Origin: an uncultured Eubacteriales bacterium
GTDB lineage: Bacteria > Bacillota > Clostridia > Oscillospirales > Oscillospiraceae
DNA: 44,696 nt
Direction of reading: 5' to 3'
Assembly (NCBI GenBank): GCA_900546485.1
Contig: URDK01000010.1
Span: 1-44,696 of the forward strand
Below the pieces are notes generated by a model that saw only the letters and a list, made by a program, of their open reading frames with translations, ran no database searches and was not told where the DNA came from. Positions 26,894 to 34,693 of this stretch are shown piece by piece (the stretch's first letter is position 1; every line of letters starts with the position of its first letter). The position numbers and the translations under genes are program-made.

Positions 26894-26913
26894 AATAAAC
26901 CTGCCTGTTCTAT
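26894..26913. promoter_or_regulatory. Candidate TetR operator O4 (autoregulatory)
   Basis: AATAAAC-CTGCCT-GTTCTAT, within TTAATAAAC...TATTTAA; the right arm carries one extra base relative to O1. It overlaps the -10 box and predicted start of the tetR promoter. Confidence 0.5.
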
Positions 26914-26940
26914 TTAACGTCACGTTTGCGCGATTGTCAA
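26912..26940 (-). promoter_or_regulatory. Predicted promoter of the tetR gene
   Basis: Minus strand: TTGACA (26935-26940), 17-base spacer, TTAAAT (26912-26917). The 5' leader to ATG 26869 is about 35 bases. Confidence 0.6.
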
Positions 26941-27001
26941 TATGCCATTTTGCCCCACCGCACTTTTTACGCATTTTTGTCAGCCCAAACCGCAAAAAGC
27001 T

Positions 27002-27030
27002 TTGACAAATACGCATCCTTGTGCTAATCT
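27002..27030 (+). promoter_or_regulatory. Predicted promoter of rpsO
   Basis: TTGACA (27002-27007), 17-base spacer, TAATCT (27025-27030) with extended -10 TGC. The -10 is poor but the -35 is perfect; the leader is about 85 bases. Confidence 0.55.
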
Positions 27031-27121
27031 AATCCTTGTCCGCGTACTTGGTTGCGGGAGGCTCCTTTCCCCCCGTTACTCAGGCGTCGGAGAAATGAAA
27101 ACAGAAAGGACGCAACGCACA

Positions 27122-27388
27122 ATGATCACCAAAGAGCAGAAGACCACCGTTATACTCGACAACGCCACCCACGAGGGCGACACCGGTTCGCCTGAGGTCC
27201 AGATCGCCATCCTCACCGAGCGCATCCGCCAGCTCACCGAGCATCTGAAGCAGCATCCGAAGGACGACCACAGCCGTCTCGGCATGTACAAGATGGTCGG
27301 CAAGCGCCGCCGCCTGCTCGACTACCTCGCGAAGAAGGACATTGAGCGCTACCGCGCCATCATCGCCAAGCTCGGCATCCGCAAGTAA
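27122..27388 (+). CDS. rpsO: 30S ribosomal protein S15
   Basis: Primary 16S rRNA-binding protein of the small subunit platform (88 aa, normal). HEGDTGSPEVQIAILTERI, HPKDDHSRLGM and KRRRLLDYL are the family blocks. The frame continues upstream to an ATG at 27095, but ATG 27122 with AAAGGA at 27105-27110 gives the standard N-terminus. S15 commonly represses its own mRNA through its leader; the leader here was not resolved into a specific fold. pnp follows, the conserved rpsO-pnp order. Confidence 0.97.
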   Translation: MITKEQKTTVILDNATHEGDTGSPEVQIAILTERIRQLTEHLKQHPKDDHSRLGMYKMVGKRRRLLDYLAKKDIERYRAIIAKLGIRK

Positions 27389-27430
27389 GGGCGCCCGCCT
27401 CGGCATCTCTGAAGGGTATGAAGGTTTTTT

Positions 27431-27468
27431 ATGTGGGGGACAATTAAATACGTCCCCCACATATTTTT
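27431..27468 (+). terminator. Rho-independent terminator after rpsO
   Basis: ATGTGGGGGAC (27431-27441) and GTCCCCCACAT (27452-27462) with a ten-base loop, followed by ATTTTTT. It stands between rpsO and pnp, so read-through, processing or a separate pnp promoter must supply pnp. Confidence 0.85.
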
Positions 27469-27599
27469 TACCCATCCGCCTCCCCACCGAACCCGCGGGG
27501 CGGCCTTAGTATTTGATAAAGCGCCCGGCCGCCGGACACTTTCTCAAGTGCTATGGCCAAGCTCCGCACAAATCAGACCAGCTGAAAGGAGCACAACAA

Positions 27600-29729
27600 A
27601 TGATAATCAAGCACAAGCAGTTCCCCAACAAGAAGGTCTACGAGATAGACTACTGCGGCAGGCCCCTCCGCATGGAGGTCGGCCGCATGGCCGAGCTCGC
27701 CAACGCCGCCGTCCTCGTGCAGTACGGCGAGACCAGCGTTCTCGTCGCCGTCACCGCCTCCCCCCGTCCGCGCGACGGCATCGACTACTTCCCCCTCTCC
27801 GTCGACTTCAACGAGAAGCTCTACGCAGTGGGCCGCATCCCCGGCAGCTTCATGCGCCGCGAGGGCCGTCCCAGCCTGAACGCCATTCTGGCCAGCCGCC
27901 TCATCGACCGCCCGATGCGTCCTCTCTTCCCCTACGACCTGCGCAACGACGTCGCCATCCAGTGCGAGGTCCTCTCCGTTGACCGCGACTGCTCGCCCGA
28001 GATAACCGCCATGATCGGCGCTTCCGCGGCCGTGTCCATCTCGGACATCCCCTTCAACGGCCCCATCGCCGGCATCTCCCTCGGCTGGGACGGCGAAAAG
28101 TACCTCTTCAACCCCACCAAGGCCGAGCGTGAGACCAACCGCATGACCGTCACCGTCGCCGCCACCCACAAGAAGGTCGTCATGATCGAGGCCGCCGCCA
28201 AGGAGGTCCCCGACGACGTGATGTACGAGGGCATCGTCCAGGCTCACGAGAAGCTCCAGCCCGTCCTCGACCTCATCGACATGATGGTCCAGGACATCGG
28301 CAAGCCCAAGTTCGAGTACGAGCACGCCGACTTCAACGAGGAGCTCTTCAACAAGATAGTCGAATCCACCATGGAGGAGGCCAAGGCCGCCATGGACACC
28401 GACGACAAGAATATCCGCGAGGAGCGCTGGAACAAGCTCATCGAGCGCTGGCACGAGCTCTTCCTCGCCGATTACCCCGACATGGACAAGTATCTCGAGG
28501 AGATCACCTACAAGTTCCAGAAGAAGATCGTCAAGGCCTGGCTGCTTGAGGGCCACCGCGTTGACGGCCGCGCCAAGAACGAGATACGTCCCCTGGCCGC
28601 CGAGGTTGGCGTCATCCCCCGCGTACACGGCTCCGGTCTCTTCACCCGTGGCCAGACCCAGGTGCTCAGCATAGCCACCCTCAACACCCTCTCAATGTCC
28701 CAGAAGCTCGACACCATCTGGGAAGAGGAAGAGAAGCGCTACATGCACCACTACAACTTCCCCGGCTACTCCACCGGCGAGGCCAAGCCCCAGCGCTCCA
28801 CCGGCCGCCGCGAGTACGGCCACGGCGCTCTGGCTGAGAAGGCCCTCGAGCCCGTCATCCCCAGCGTTGAGGACTTCCCCTACGCCATCCGCGTGGTGAG
28901 CGAGGTGCTCTCCTCCAACGGCTCCACCTCCCAGGGCTCCATCTGCGGCAGCACCCTCGCCCTCATGGACGCGGGCGTGCCCATCAAGGCCCCCGTCGCC
29001 GGCATCTCCTGCGGCCTCATCCAGGACGGCGACGACTTCACCACCTTCATCGACATCCAGGGCGTGGAGGACTTCCACGGCGAGATGGACTTCAAGGTCG
29101 CCGGCACCAAGGAGGGCATCACCGCCATTCAGATGGACCTCAAGAACGACGGTCTCAAGCACGAGATCATCAAGGAGGCCCTGCAGATCACCCGCGAGGC
29201 CCGTTTCCAGATCCTCGACGAGATCATGCTCCCCTGCATCAGCGAGCCGCGCAAGGAGCTGGCCAAGAGCGCGCCGAAGATGATAAAGATGACCATCAAC
29301 CCGGACAAGATCCGCGAGGTCATCGGCTCCGGCGGCAAGGTCATCCAGAAGATCTGCGCCGACACCGGCTGCAAGATAGACATCGAGGACTCCGGCAACA
29401 TCTACATTGCCTCCGAGGACATCGAGGCCTGCCGCGCTGCGCGCCAGACCATCGAGAACATCGTGTTCGAGCCCGAGGTCGGTCATCTGTACTACGGCAA
29501 GGTCGTCCGCATCATCCCCATCGGTGCCTTCGTCGAGCTGGCCCCCGGCAAGGACGGCATGATCCACATCAAGGACCTCGAGTTCAAGCGCACCGAGAAG
29601 GTCGAGGACGTGCTCAACATCGGCGACATGACCTGGGTCAAGGTCACCGAGATCGACGACCGCGGCCGCGTCAACCTCTCCCGCAAGGACGCCATCAAGG
29701 AGCGCGAGGCCATGGGTCTCAAGGACTGA
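27600..29729 (+). CDS. pnp: Polyribonucleotide nucleotidyltransferase (PNPase)
   Basis: Phosphorolytic 3'-5' exoribonuclease (709 aa, standard). Domains in order: first RNase PH core (about 1-145) with RPSLNAILASRLIDRPMRP, helical linker, second RNase PH core (about 315-540) with SNGSTSQGSICG and the catalytic-site region DFHGEMDFKVAGT, KH domain (about 555-615; IREVIGSGGKVIQKI) and S1 domain (about 620-690; GKVVRIIPIGAFVEL). ATG 27600 with GAAAGGAG upstream is chosen; the frame extends 29 codons further upstream without family similarity. Ends at a bidirectional terminator. Confidence 0.97.
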   Translation: MIIKHKQFPNKKVYEIDYCGRPLRMEVGRMAELANAAVLVQYGETSVLVAVTASPRPRDGIDYFPLSVDFNEKLYAVGRIPGSFMRREGRPSLNAILASRLIDRPMRPLFPYDLRNDVAIQCEVLSVDRDCSPEITAMIGASAAVSISDIPFNGPIAGISLGWDGEKYLFNPTKAERETNRMTVTVAATHKKVVMIEAAAKEVPDDVMYEGIVQAHEKLQPVLDLIDMMVQDIGKPKFEYEHADFNEELFNKIVESTMEEAKAAMDTDDKNIREERWNKLIERWHELFLADYPDMDKYLEEITYKFQKKIVKAWLLEGHRVDGRAKNEIRPLAAEVGVIPRVHGSGLFTRGQTQVLSIATLNTLSMSQKLDTIWEEEEKRYMHHYNFPGYSTGEAKPQRSTGRREYGHGALAEKALEPVIPSVEDFPYAIRVVSEVLSSNGSTSQGSICGSTLALMDAGVPIKAPVAGISCGLIQDGDDFTTFIDIQGVEDFHGEMDFKVAGTKEGITAIQMDLKNDGLKHEIIKEALQITREARFQILDEIMLPCISEPRKELAKSAPKMIKMTINPDKIREVIGSGGKVIQKICADTGCKIDIEDSGNIYIASEDIEACRAARQTIENIVFEPEVGHLYYGKVVRIIPIGAFVELAPGKDGMIHIKDLEFKRTEKVEDVLNIGDMTWVKVTEIDDRGRVNLSRKDAIKEREAMGLKD

Positions 29730-29742
29730 GTCAATAACATCA

Positions 29743-29777
29743 AAAAACCCGTTCCGCTTGAAGCGGAACGGGTTTTT
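29743..29777. terminator. Bidirectional rho-independent terminator
   Basis: AAAAACCCGTTCCGCTT (29743-29759) and AAGCGGAACGGGTTTTT (29761-29777). It ends pnp (+) and also the six-gene flavin/Rnf operon (-), proving that no further rnf genes follow in that transcript. Confidence 0.92.
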
Positions 29778-29794
29778 CTTATTATATCTTGTTT

Positions 29795-30241
29795 TTACAG
29801 CAGCATGCCCGCGAAGCACTGGCAGGCCAGGTACATCACGGCTCCCACGCCCAGCGGGGCCAGGAAACCGGACTTGCCGGACACCAGCCGGTCACGGATG
29901 GCGTTGAACAGGAAGGCCATGGCCGTGAACAGCAGGCCGCCGATCACGCCTACGCGCAGAGCCGCTCCGGCGCCCTCTACCACGCCGGAAGCCCAGGGCA
30001 GAAGCCAGAAGGTCAGGAAGGCCAGCACCGCCGTCAGCACCCAGTCGCGCTTCGGCACGCTCTTGAGGTCAAAATAGCAGTCTATGACCAGCGCGGCAGC
30101 GCAGACTGCGGCGAGATTCGGGATGTCCACCAGCGGCAGTATCGCCTCCGGCATGAAGGTGCGCACAAGCAGCAACACCAGGCATATCACGCCTACCAGC
30201 GCCGCAAGTATCGTATTAAGCTTATACGTTACAGCTTTCAT
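29795..30241 (-). CDS. Hypothetical membrane protein of the Rnf-like operon
   Basis: A 148 aa, almost wholly hydrophobic protein with four to five predicted helices (about residues 8-27, 40-58, 66-86, 94-115, 125-146). I do not recognise a family. It is not RnfA or RnfE, which are about 190-200 aa with different conserved segments. Only two notable cysteines are near helix ends (DCYF, CQCF). It starts 15 bases after the RnfG-like gene with GGAGG upstream, so it is the last gene of the operon; a membrane anchor or quinone-type partner for the flavin chain is possible but unproven. Confidence 0.75.
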   Translation of the reverse strand: MKAVTYKLNTILAALVGVICLVLLLVRTFMPEAILPLVDIPNLAAVCAAALVIDCYFDLKSVPKRDWVLTAVLAFLTFWLLPWASGVVEGAGAALRVGVIGGLLFTAMAFLFNAIRDRLVSGKSGFLAPLGVGAVMYLACQCFAGMLL

Positions 30242-30256
30242 CTTCTCGACCTCCCA

Positions 30257-31291
30257 TCACGCGCCCTGGCCAAGGGCATCCTTGACCGCATTGATTATGC
30301 CGTTGCTCGTGTAGGTGGCGCCGGAGACGACGTCGACGTCCGGCGAATTTGCCTCAACAATGGCAGCCGGGATCTGCTCAAGCGCCGTGCCGGCGATCTC
30401 TATCGTCTCACTGTTGGAAAGCACCTCAACGGCGGCTATCTTGTCGCCGTCCATCGTGACCGAAACCGTTATCGGGCCGATGAAGCCGTCCGCAGTGCCG
30501 GTCAGGCTGCCGTCGCCGCCGCCCGCACTCGCAAGCGCATCTTTGACCGCGTTGATTATGCCATGGCTCGTGTAGGTCGCACCGGACACCACGTCCACGT
30601 CGGCGGAGTTCGCCGCCACAATCGCGGCCGGGATCTGCTCAAGCGCCGTGCCCGCGATCTCGGGGGTCTCGCTGTTGGAGACCACCTCTACGGCAGCTAT
30701 CTTGTCGCCGTCCATCGTGACGGAGACAGTGATGGGACCGCCGAAGCCTTCGGCAGTACCGGTCAGCACGCCCGCCGCACCGGACTCCTGCACGTACTTG
30801 CTCGCCGCGTTCACGCAGGCGACAACCGCGGAGGAGCTGATGGTGGCGCCGGTGACGGCGTCGATGTTGCTGTTCACGGCGAGGTCGCCCTGGGAGTTCA
30901 TGAGGCCGACGAGGAAGAACAGGTCGTCCTGAACGCCCAGGCCAAGGCCGTAGGTATCGTGAATGTCGCGGACGGTATAGCCCTTGACCACGCCCTCATT
31001 GTCTACCGCGACGAGAAGCTTTATCTCGTCGATGAAGCCGTTCGTGGTCATGGCCAGCACATAGCCGCCCTCGCCCTGGTAGACGTTGGTGATCTTGGAG
31101 TCGGTACCCTTGTATTCGATCTCCTCGAACTCACCACCGCCCGGCATGAGATAGGCTATCATCTCATTGAGCTCTTTTTCGGCGTTGGACGCCGCGGTGC
31201 CGGCGAGGCCGGCGCTCGCCGCCACGAGTATTATCGCGCAGGCCAGTATCACGGCGACGGGGATAAGCAGTTTCTTCATTCCAGCGCTCAT
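30257..31291 (-). CDS. rnfG: RnfG-like protein with three FMN-attachment motifs
   Basis: A membrane-anchored, extracytoplasmic flavoprotein (344 aa; normal RnfG is about 180-210). One N-terminal helix (about 6-30) is followed by an RnfG-type FMN-binding domain with DAVTGATISS (Thr150 predicted FMN site), then two nearly identical 78-residue FMN-binding domains (about 176-253 and 263-340) with VVSGATYTS (Thr239 and Thr326). The [ST]-G-A-T motif is the known ApbE target in NqrC and RnfG. ApbE is encoded in the same operon. The start overlaps the rnfD stop as ATGA; ATG 31279 is an alternative. The extra flavins would make a wire at the outer surface (inference). Confidence 0.9.
   Translation of the reverse strand: MSAGMKKLLIPVAVILACAIILVAASAGLAGTAASNAEKELNEMIAYLMPGGGEFEEIEYKGTDSKITNVYQGEGGYVLAMTTNGFIDEIKLLVAVDNEGVVKGYTVRDIHDTYGLGLGVQDDLFFLVGLMNSQGDLAVNSNIDAVTGATISSSAVVACVNAASKYVQESGAAGVLTGTAEGFGGPITVSVTMDGDKIAAVEVVSNSETPEIAGTALEQIPAAIVAANSADVDVVSGATYTSHGIINAVKDALASAGGGDGSLTGTADGFIGPITVSVTMDGDKIAAVEVLSNSETIEIAGTALEQIPAAIVEANSPDVDVVSGATYTSNGIINAVKDALGQGA
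30272..30505 (-). repeat. Tandem FMN-domain repeat, copy 2
   Basis: Encodes residues 263-340 of the RnfG-like protein. It matches copy 1 at 71 of 78 residues by hand count, with the DNA also nearly the same, pointing to recent duplication or gene conversion. Confidence 0.85.
30533..30766 (-). repeat. Tandem FMN-domain repeat, copy 1
   Basis: Encodes residues 176-253 of the RnfG-like protein; see copy 2 at 30272-30505. A short Gly/Ser/Ala linker (ASAGGGDGS) joins the copies. Confidence 0.85.
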
Positions 31292-32259
31292 TTCCCGGCA
31301 CCCCCTTTCGCCACACCGAAGCGTTTGACAGGCACGGCCTTGTCAAGCGCCCAGGCGCAGGCGTTCATGATGAGAATGGCGTAGGTCACGCCCTCCGGGA
31401 AGATGCCGAAGTAGCGGATGAGCACCGTGAGCACGCCGCAGCCGATGCCGTAGACGATCTGCGCAGCGGGGAGCGCGGGGCTGGTGACATAGTCGGTGGC
31501 CATGAAGATGGCTCCGAGCATAACGCCGCCGCCCATGACGCTGTACAGCATCCAGAGGAGGGCATCGTCGCCCTTGTTGAAGATGAGGGTCAGCACGGCG
31601 ACGGCGCCTATGTAGGCGACAGGGATGCGCCAGCTGATGACCTTCCTCACCAGCAGGTACACCAGTCCGATGAGCAGCGCCAGGGTGCAGACCTCACCGA
31701 TGCAGCCGCCGATCTTGCCGAGGAACATGTCGAGCAGGCTTGCCTCGGGCAGAGCGGGCCGCGCCATAGTCTGGAGCGGAGTGGACGAGGAGACGATATC
31801 CACGGCTCCGAAATTCATCGCGTCCACCGCCTCGGTGGTGTAGCGGGTTATGGAAGCGGGCCAGAAGAGCATGATGAATGCCCTGCCGCCCAGTGCGGGG
31901 TTGAAAACGTTCTGGCCCAGTCCGCCGATGAGACCTTTGACAACGATTATCGCAAAGGCGTCGCCGACCAGGACTATCCAGTAGGGGCAGCTCGCGGGGA
32001 GCGAGAAGGCCAGCAGCACGCCGGTCACTACCGCGGATAGGTCGCCCACGGTGGGCTTTTTCCTCATGACGAGGTTCACGATGAACTCGGCCACGACGCA
32101 GCCCGCCGCCGAGACGACGGTCAGCACCAGCGCGCGCAGGCCGAACAGCACCACCCCGGCAATGAGCGCGGGTATGAGAGCTATCAGCACGTCCAGCATC
32201 GTCCGCTGCGTGGTGTCGCCGCTGCGGATGTGGGGTGCGGAGGAGACAGTCAGGTTCAT
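31288..32259 (-). CDS. rnfD: Rnf electron transport complex subunit D
   Basis: Integral membrane subunit (323 aa, about nine to ten helices) of the RnfD/NqrB family, carrying a covalently bound FMN. Visible: SAPHIRSGDTTQRTM at the N-terminus, LIGGLGQNVFNPALGGRAF (about 110-128) and the flavinylation motif SSSTPLQT with Thr160 as the expected FMN site. It overlaps rnfG by ATGA and shares its first base with the rnfC stop. Normally it works with RnfA, E, C, G and B in coupling ferredoxin:NAD+ electron transfer to Na+ or H+ movement; A, B and E are missing here. Confidence 0.96.
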   Translation of the reverse strand: MNLTVSSAPHIRSGDTTQRTMLDVLIALIPALIAGVVLFGLRALVLTVVSAAGCVVAEFIVNLVMRKKPTVGDLSAVVTGVLLAFSLPASCPYWIVLVGDAFAIIVVKGLIGGLGQNVFNPALGGRAFIMLFWPASITRYTTEAVDAMNFGAVDIVSSSTPLQTMARPALPEASLLDMFLGKIGGCIGEVCTLALLIGLVYLLVRKVISWRIPVAYIGAVAVLTLIFNKGDDALLWMLYSVMGGGVMLGAIFMATDYVTSPALPAAQIVYGIGCGVLTVLIRYFGIFPEGVTYAILIMNACAWALDKAVPVKRFGVAKGGAGK

Positions 32260-33551
32260 TACCTCTTTCCCTCCTTGAGCAGTTTCTTGCCCGCCTTAAA
32301 GGTCTCCACGAGAGGCAGGCGGCCGGGGCAGACATAGGCACAGCAGCCGCAGTCCATGCAGTCCTCGAGGTTGAGGCGGCGGAGCTCATCCTTGTCGCCG
32401 GCGTTGACATAGCGGTACATGTTGAGCGGCTGGAGCCCCATGGGGCAGGCCGCCAGGCACTTGCCGCAGCGTATGCAGGTGGGATTTTCTGCCGCGGGCG
32501 CGGGGTCGGTCAGGCAGAGCACGGCGTTCGTGCCCTTGACGACGGGGACGCCGAGGTCGCCCTGCGCCGTGCCCATCATCGGGCCGCCGCAGACCACCTT
32601 GCAGGTCTCCTCCTTCATGCCGCCGGCGAACTTGAGCAGCTCCTCAAGCGGCGTGCCGATGCGGACGATGACGTTCTTGGGCTCGTTCGCGCCCTCGCCG
32701 GTGACGGTGACGACCTTCTCGGTGAGAGGCAGGCCCTCATACACGGCGCGGCAGATGGAGTAGATGGTGGTGACGTTGAAGAGCGCGCCGGTCCTGGCTC
32801 CGGGGGCGACCTCGCGGCCGGTCACGGCAAGGATGAGCTGCTTCTTCGCACCCTGGGGGTAGCGCGTGGGCAGGACACGGACCTCTATGTCCGTATTGTC
32901 GCCCATATGGCTGCGCAGGGCCTCTATGGCCTCGGGCTTGTTGTCCTCCACGGCGATGACCGTGTGCTTCGCGCCGATGACGTCGGCCACTATGCGCGCG
33001 CCAAGTATGACCTTCTCGGGCCAGGTGCACATCACGGTGTCGTCCGAGGTGATGTACGGCTCGCACTCGCAGGCGTTTATGAGCATGGTCTCGGTCTTGC
33101 CCGCGGTGGAGAGTATCTTCGAATTCGTCGGATAGGCCGCGCCGCCCATGCCGCAGATGCCCGCCTCGCGGACGATGTCGGCAAGCTCGGCCGGGCTCAT
33201 GCCCTTGTGCGTGGCGCGGGGCTTGATGGAGGGGTCCGGAGTGTCCTTGCCGTCGTTGTCAATGACTACGCAGACGCACTGGCGTCCGCCGGGTACCGTC
33301 ATCTGCTCCACCGCTGCCACGGTACCTGACACCGGGGCATGTACGGGGGAACACACGCCTTCGCCGTCGCCTATCTTCTGACCCAGCTTTACCGCGTCGC
33401 CCGCCTTGACCAGAGGGGAGCAGGGCGCGCCGATGTGCTGAGACATGGGTATGATCACCCGCGCCGGCGCCGGCATCGGGACAGGCTCTCCGCCCCGCGA
33501 CAGCGCCTTGCGGTCGTTGGGATGGATTCCGCCCCTGAAAAGCTGCTTCAT
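32259..33551 (-). CDS. rnfC: Rnf electron transport complex subunit C
   Basis: Peripheral cytoplasmic NADH/FMN and Fe-S subunit (430 aa). N-terminal RGGIHPNDRKAL, a lipoyl-like sandwich (CSPVHAPVSGTVAAVE), the NADH/FMN-binding GMGGAAYPTNSK (about 134-145), then two 4Fe-4S motifs CIRCGKCLAACPMG and CMDCGCCAYVCPGR near the C-terminus. The start has GAGGTGAAATC. It would feed NADH electrons to the flavins of RnfD and RnfG. No other subunit of a cytoplasmic arm (RnfB) is in the operon. Confidence 0.96.
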   Translation of the reverse strand: MKQLFRGGIHPNDRKALSRGGEPVPMPAPARVIIPMSQHIGAPCSPLVKAGDAVKLGQKIGDGEGVCSPVHAPVSGTVAAVEQMTVPGGRQCVCVVIDNDGKDTPDPSIKPRATHKGMSPAELADIVREAGICGMGGAAYPTNSKILSTAGKTETMLINACECEPYITSDDTVMCTWPEKVILGARIVADVIGAKHTVIAVEDNKPEAIEALRSHMGDNTDIEVRVLPTRYPQGAKKQLILAVTGREVAPGARTGALFNVTTIYSICRAVYEGLPLTEKVVTVTGEGANEPKNVIVRIGTPLEELLKFAGGMKEETCKVVCGGPMMGTAQGDLGVPVVKGTNAVLCLTDPAPAAENPTCIRCGKCLAACPMGLQPLNMYRYVNAGDKDELRRLNLEDCMDCGCCAYVCPGRLPLVETFKAGKKLLKEGKR

Positions 33552-33594
33552 GATTTCACCTCTCTACTTGATTTTCACGCTCTCTTATGCTCTG

Positions 33595-34689
33595 TCAGTC
33601 TTGTGTTATGTACTCGGAAAAGCCCGGACTGTACAGCAGTTCGCCCCCGGATGTGAGCCAGACGGCTTCTGCACCGAACTCATCCAGCAGTTCCTGGCCC
33701 TCCTCCTGCGACATGGTGAACAGGCTCGTCGAGAGCGCGTCCGCCAGGCCGGAGTCTGAGCAGACTATCGTAACGGAACGCCAGCGCGTCGCCGGATACA
33801 GGGTCTGGGGGTCGATGATATGGTGATAGCGCTGCCCGTCAACGACGTAGTAGCGCTGATAGTCGCCGCTGGTCACAACGGAGCCTTCGCTCACGCTTAT
33901 GCGGAGCAGATAGTCTTCCGAGCCGCCGTCGGGGTCCTGTACGCCTACTACCCAGGCCGCGCCGTCCGGCTTCGGCCCCGTTGCGCGTACGTTGCCGCCC
34001 ACGCTCACCAGATAGCCCGAAGGCAGGTCCTTGCAGACCTGCTCCGTCGCGTAGCCCTTGGCTACCGCGCCCACATCCAGCTGTGTCTCCGGGTCCGTTA
34101 TCTGCACGGTGGAGGCCTCGGCGTCTATTACCACCGAGTCAAAGTCGCAGTGCTCCGCCGCCTCTTCAAGCGCCGCGGAGTCCGGAAGCGACGCGCTCTC
34201 AGGGTCGTTCAGCCCCGCCTCGCGCGCGTCGTGCCAGATGCTCAGGACGCTGCCCATGGCGGCGTCCAGCTGCCCTCCCGTCTTCTCATACATCTCTTTG
34301 CAGTAGAGCAGCAGGTCGATTATCCGGCTGTCGACCTCGACGGGCTCCCCGCCCGCCGCGTCGTTTATGGTTTTGATGTTGTTTATGCCCTCGTAATCGT
34401 CGTAGATGTCATAGAGCTCATGGTACTCGCGCAGGCTCTCCTTGAGAGCCGTTACAGTCTCGTTGAAGGCCTCCTCGCTCTCCGCGTAGCCGACCACGGT
34501 GGTCAGCGTATCGAAGAGGTCTATGAAGGTGGCCTGATATTTCGTGAGCTCCGGCTCCGCCGTATCGGACGGCTGCTCCACGATGACCGTCGAGGAGCAG
34601 CCGGAGAGTATCAGCAGAGCCAGCGAGAGCACCGCGGCGCGCAGGAGATACCTCCCCCGCCGCGCGCGCGGAATACTCAGCTTGGGCAT
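33595..34689 (-). CDS. apbE: FAD:protein FMN transferase ApbE (lipoprotein)
   Basis: Exported enzyme (364 aa) that attaches FMN, from FAD, to threonines of [ST]-G-A-T motifs in RnfG/NqrC-type proteins. A signal peptide ends in the lipobox LSGC, so it should be anchored on the outer membrane face. Core motifs: FDTLTTVVGY, LDVGAVAKGYATEQV (binding and Mg2+ site region), YLVSVGGNVRATG and YHHIIDP near the C-terminus. It sits four bases after the repeat lipoprotein and 43 bases before rnfC, exactly where its substrates are made. The ribosome binding site is weak; translation may be coupled to the preceding stop. Confidence 0.95.
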   Translation of the reverse strand: MPKLSIPRARRGRYLLRAAVLSLALLILSGCSSTVIVEQPSDTAEPELTKYQATFIDLFDTLTTVVGYAESEEAFNETVTALKESLREYHELYDIYDDYEGINNIKTINDAAGGEPVEVDSRIIDLLLYCKEMYEKTGGQLDAAMGSVLSIWHDAREAGLNDPESASLPDSAALEEAAEHCDFDSVVIDAEASTVQITDPETQLDVGAVAKGYATEQVCKDLPSGYLVSVGGNVRATGPKPDGAAWVVGVQDPDGGSEDYLLRISVSEGSVVTSGDYQRYYVVDGQRYHHIIDPQTLYPATRWRSVTIVCSDSGLADALSTSLFTMSQEEGQELLDEFGAEAVWLTSGGELLYSPGFSEYITQD

Positions 34690-34693
34690 GGAT

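Noticed and set aside
29795..30241. The 148 aa membrane protein as RnfA or RnfE
   Set aside because: It is too short, and I see none of the conserved RnfA/RnfE segments or the expected inverted-topology cysteine pattern; kept as hypothetical.
30272..30766. RnfG tandem repeat as an assembly duplication
   Set aside because: The copies differ at seven amino-acid positions and many silent bases, and a distinct linker joins them, so both are real in this sequence, though strain-level variation remains possible.
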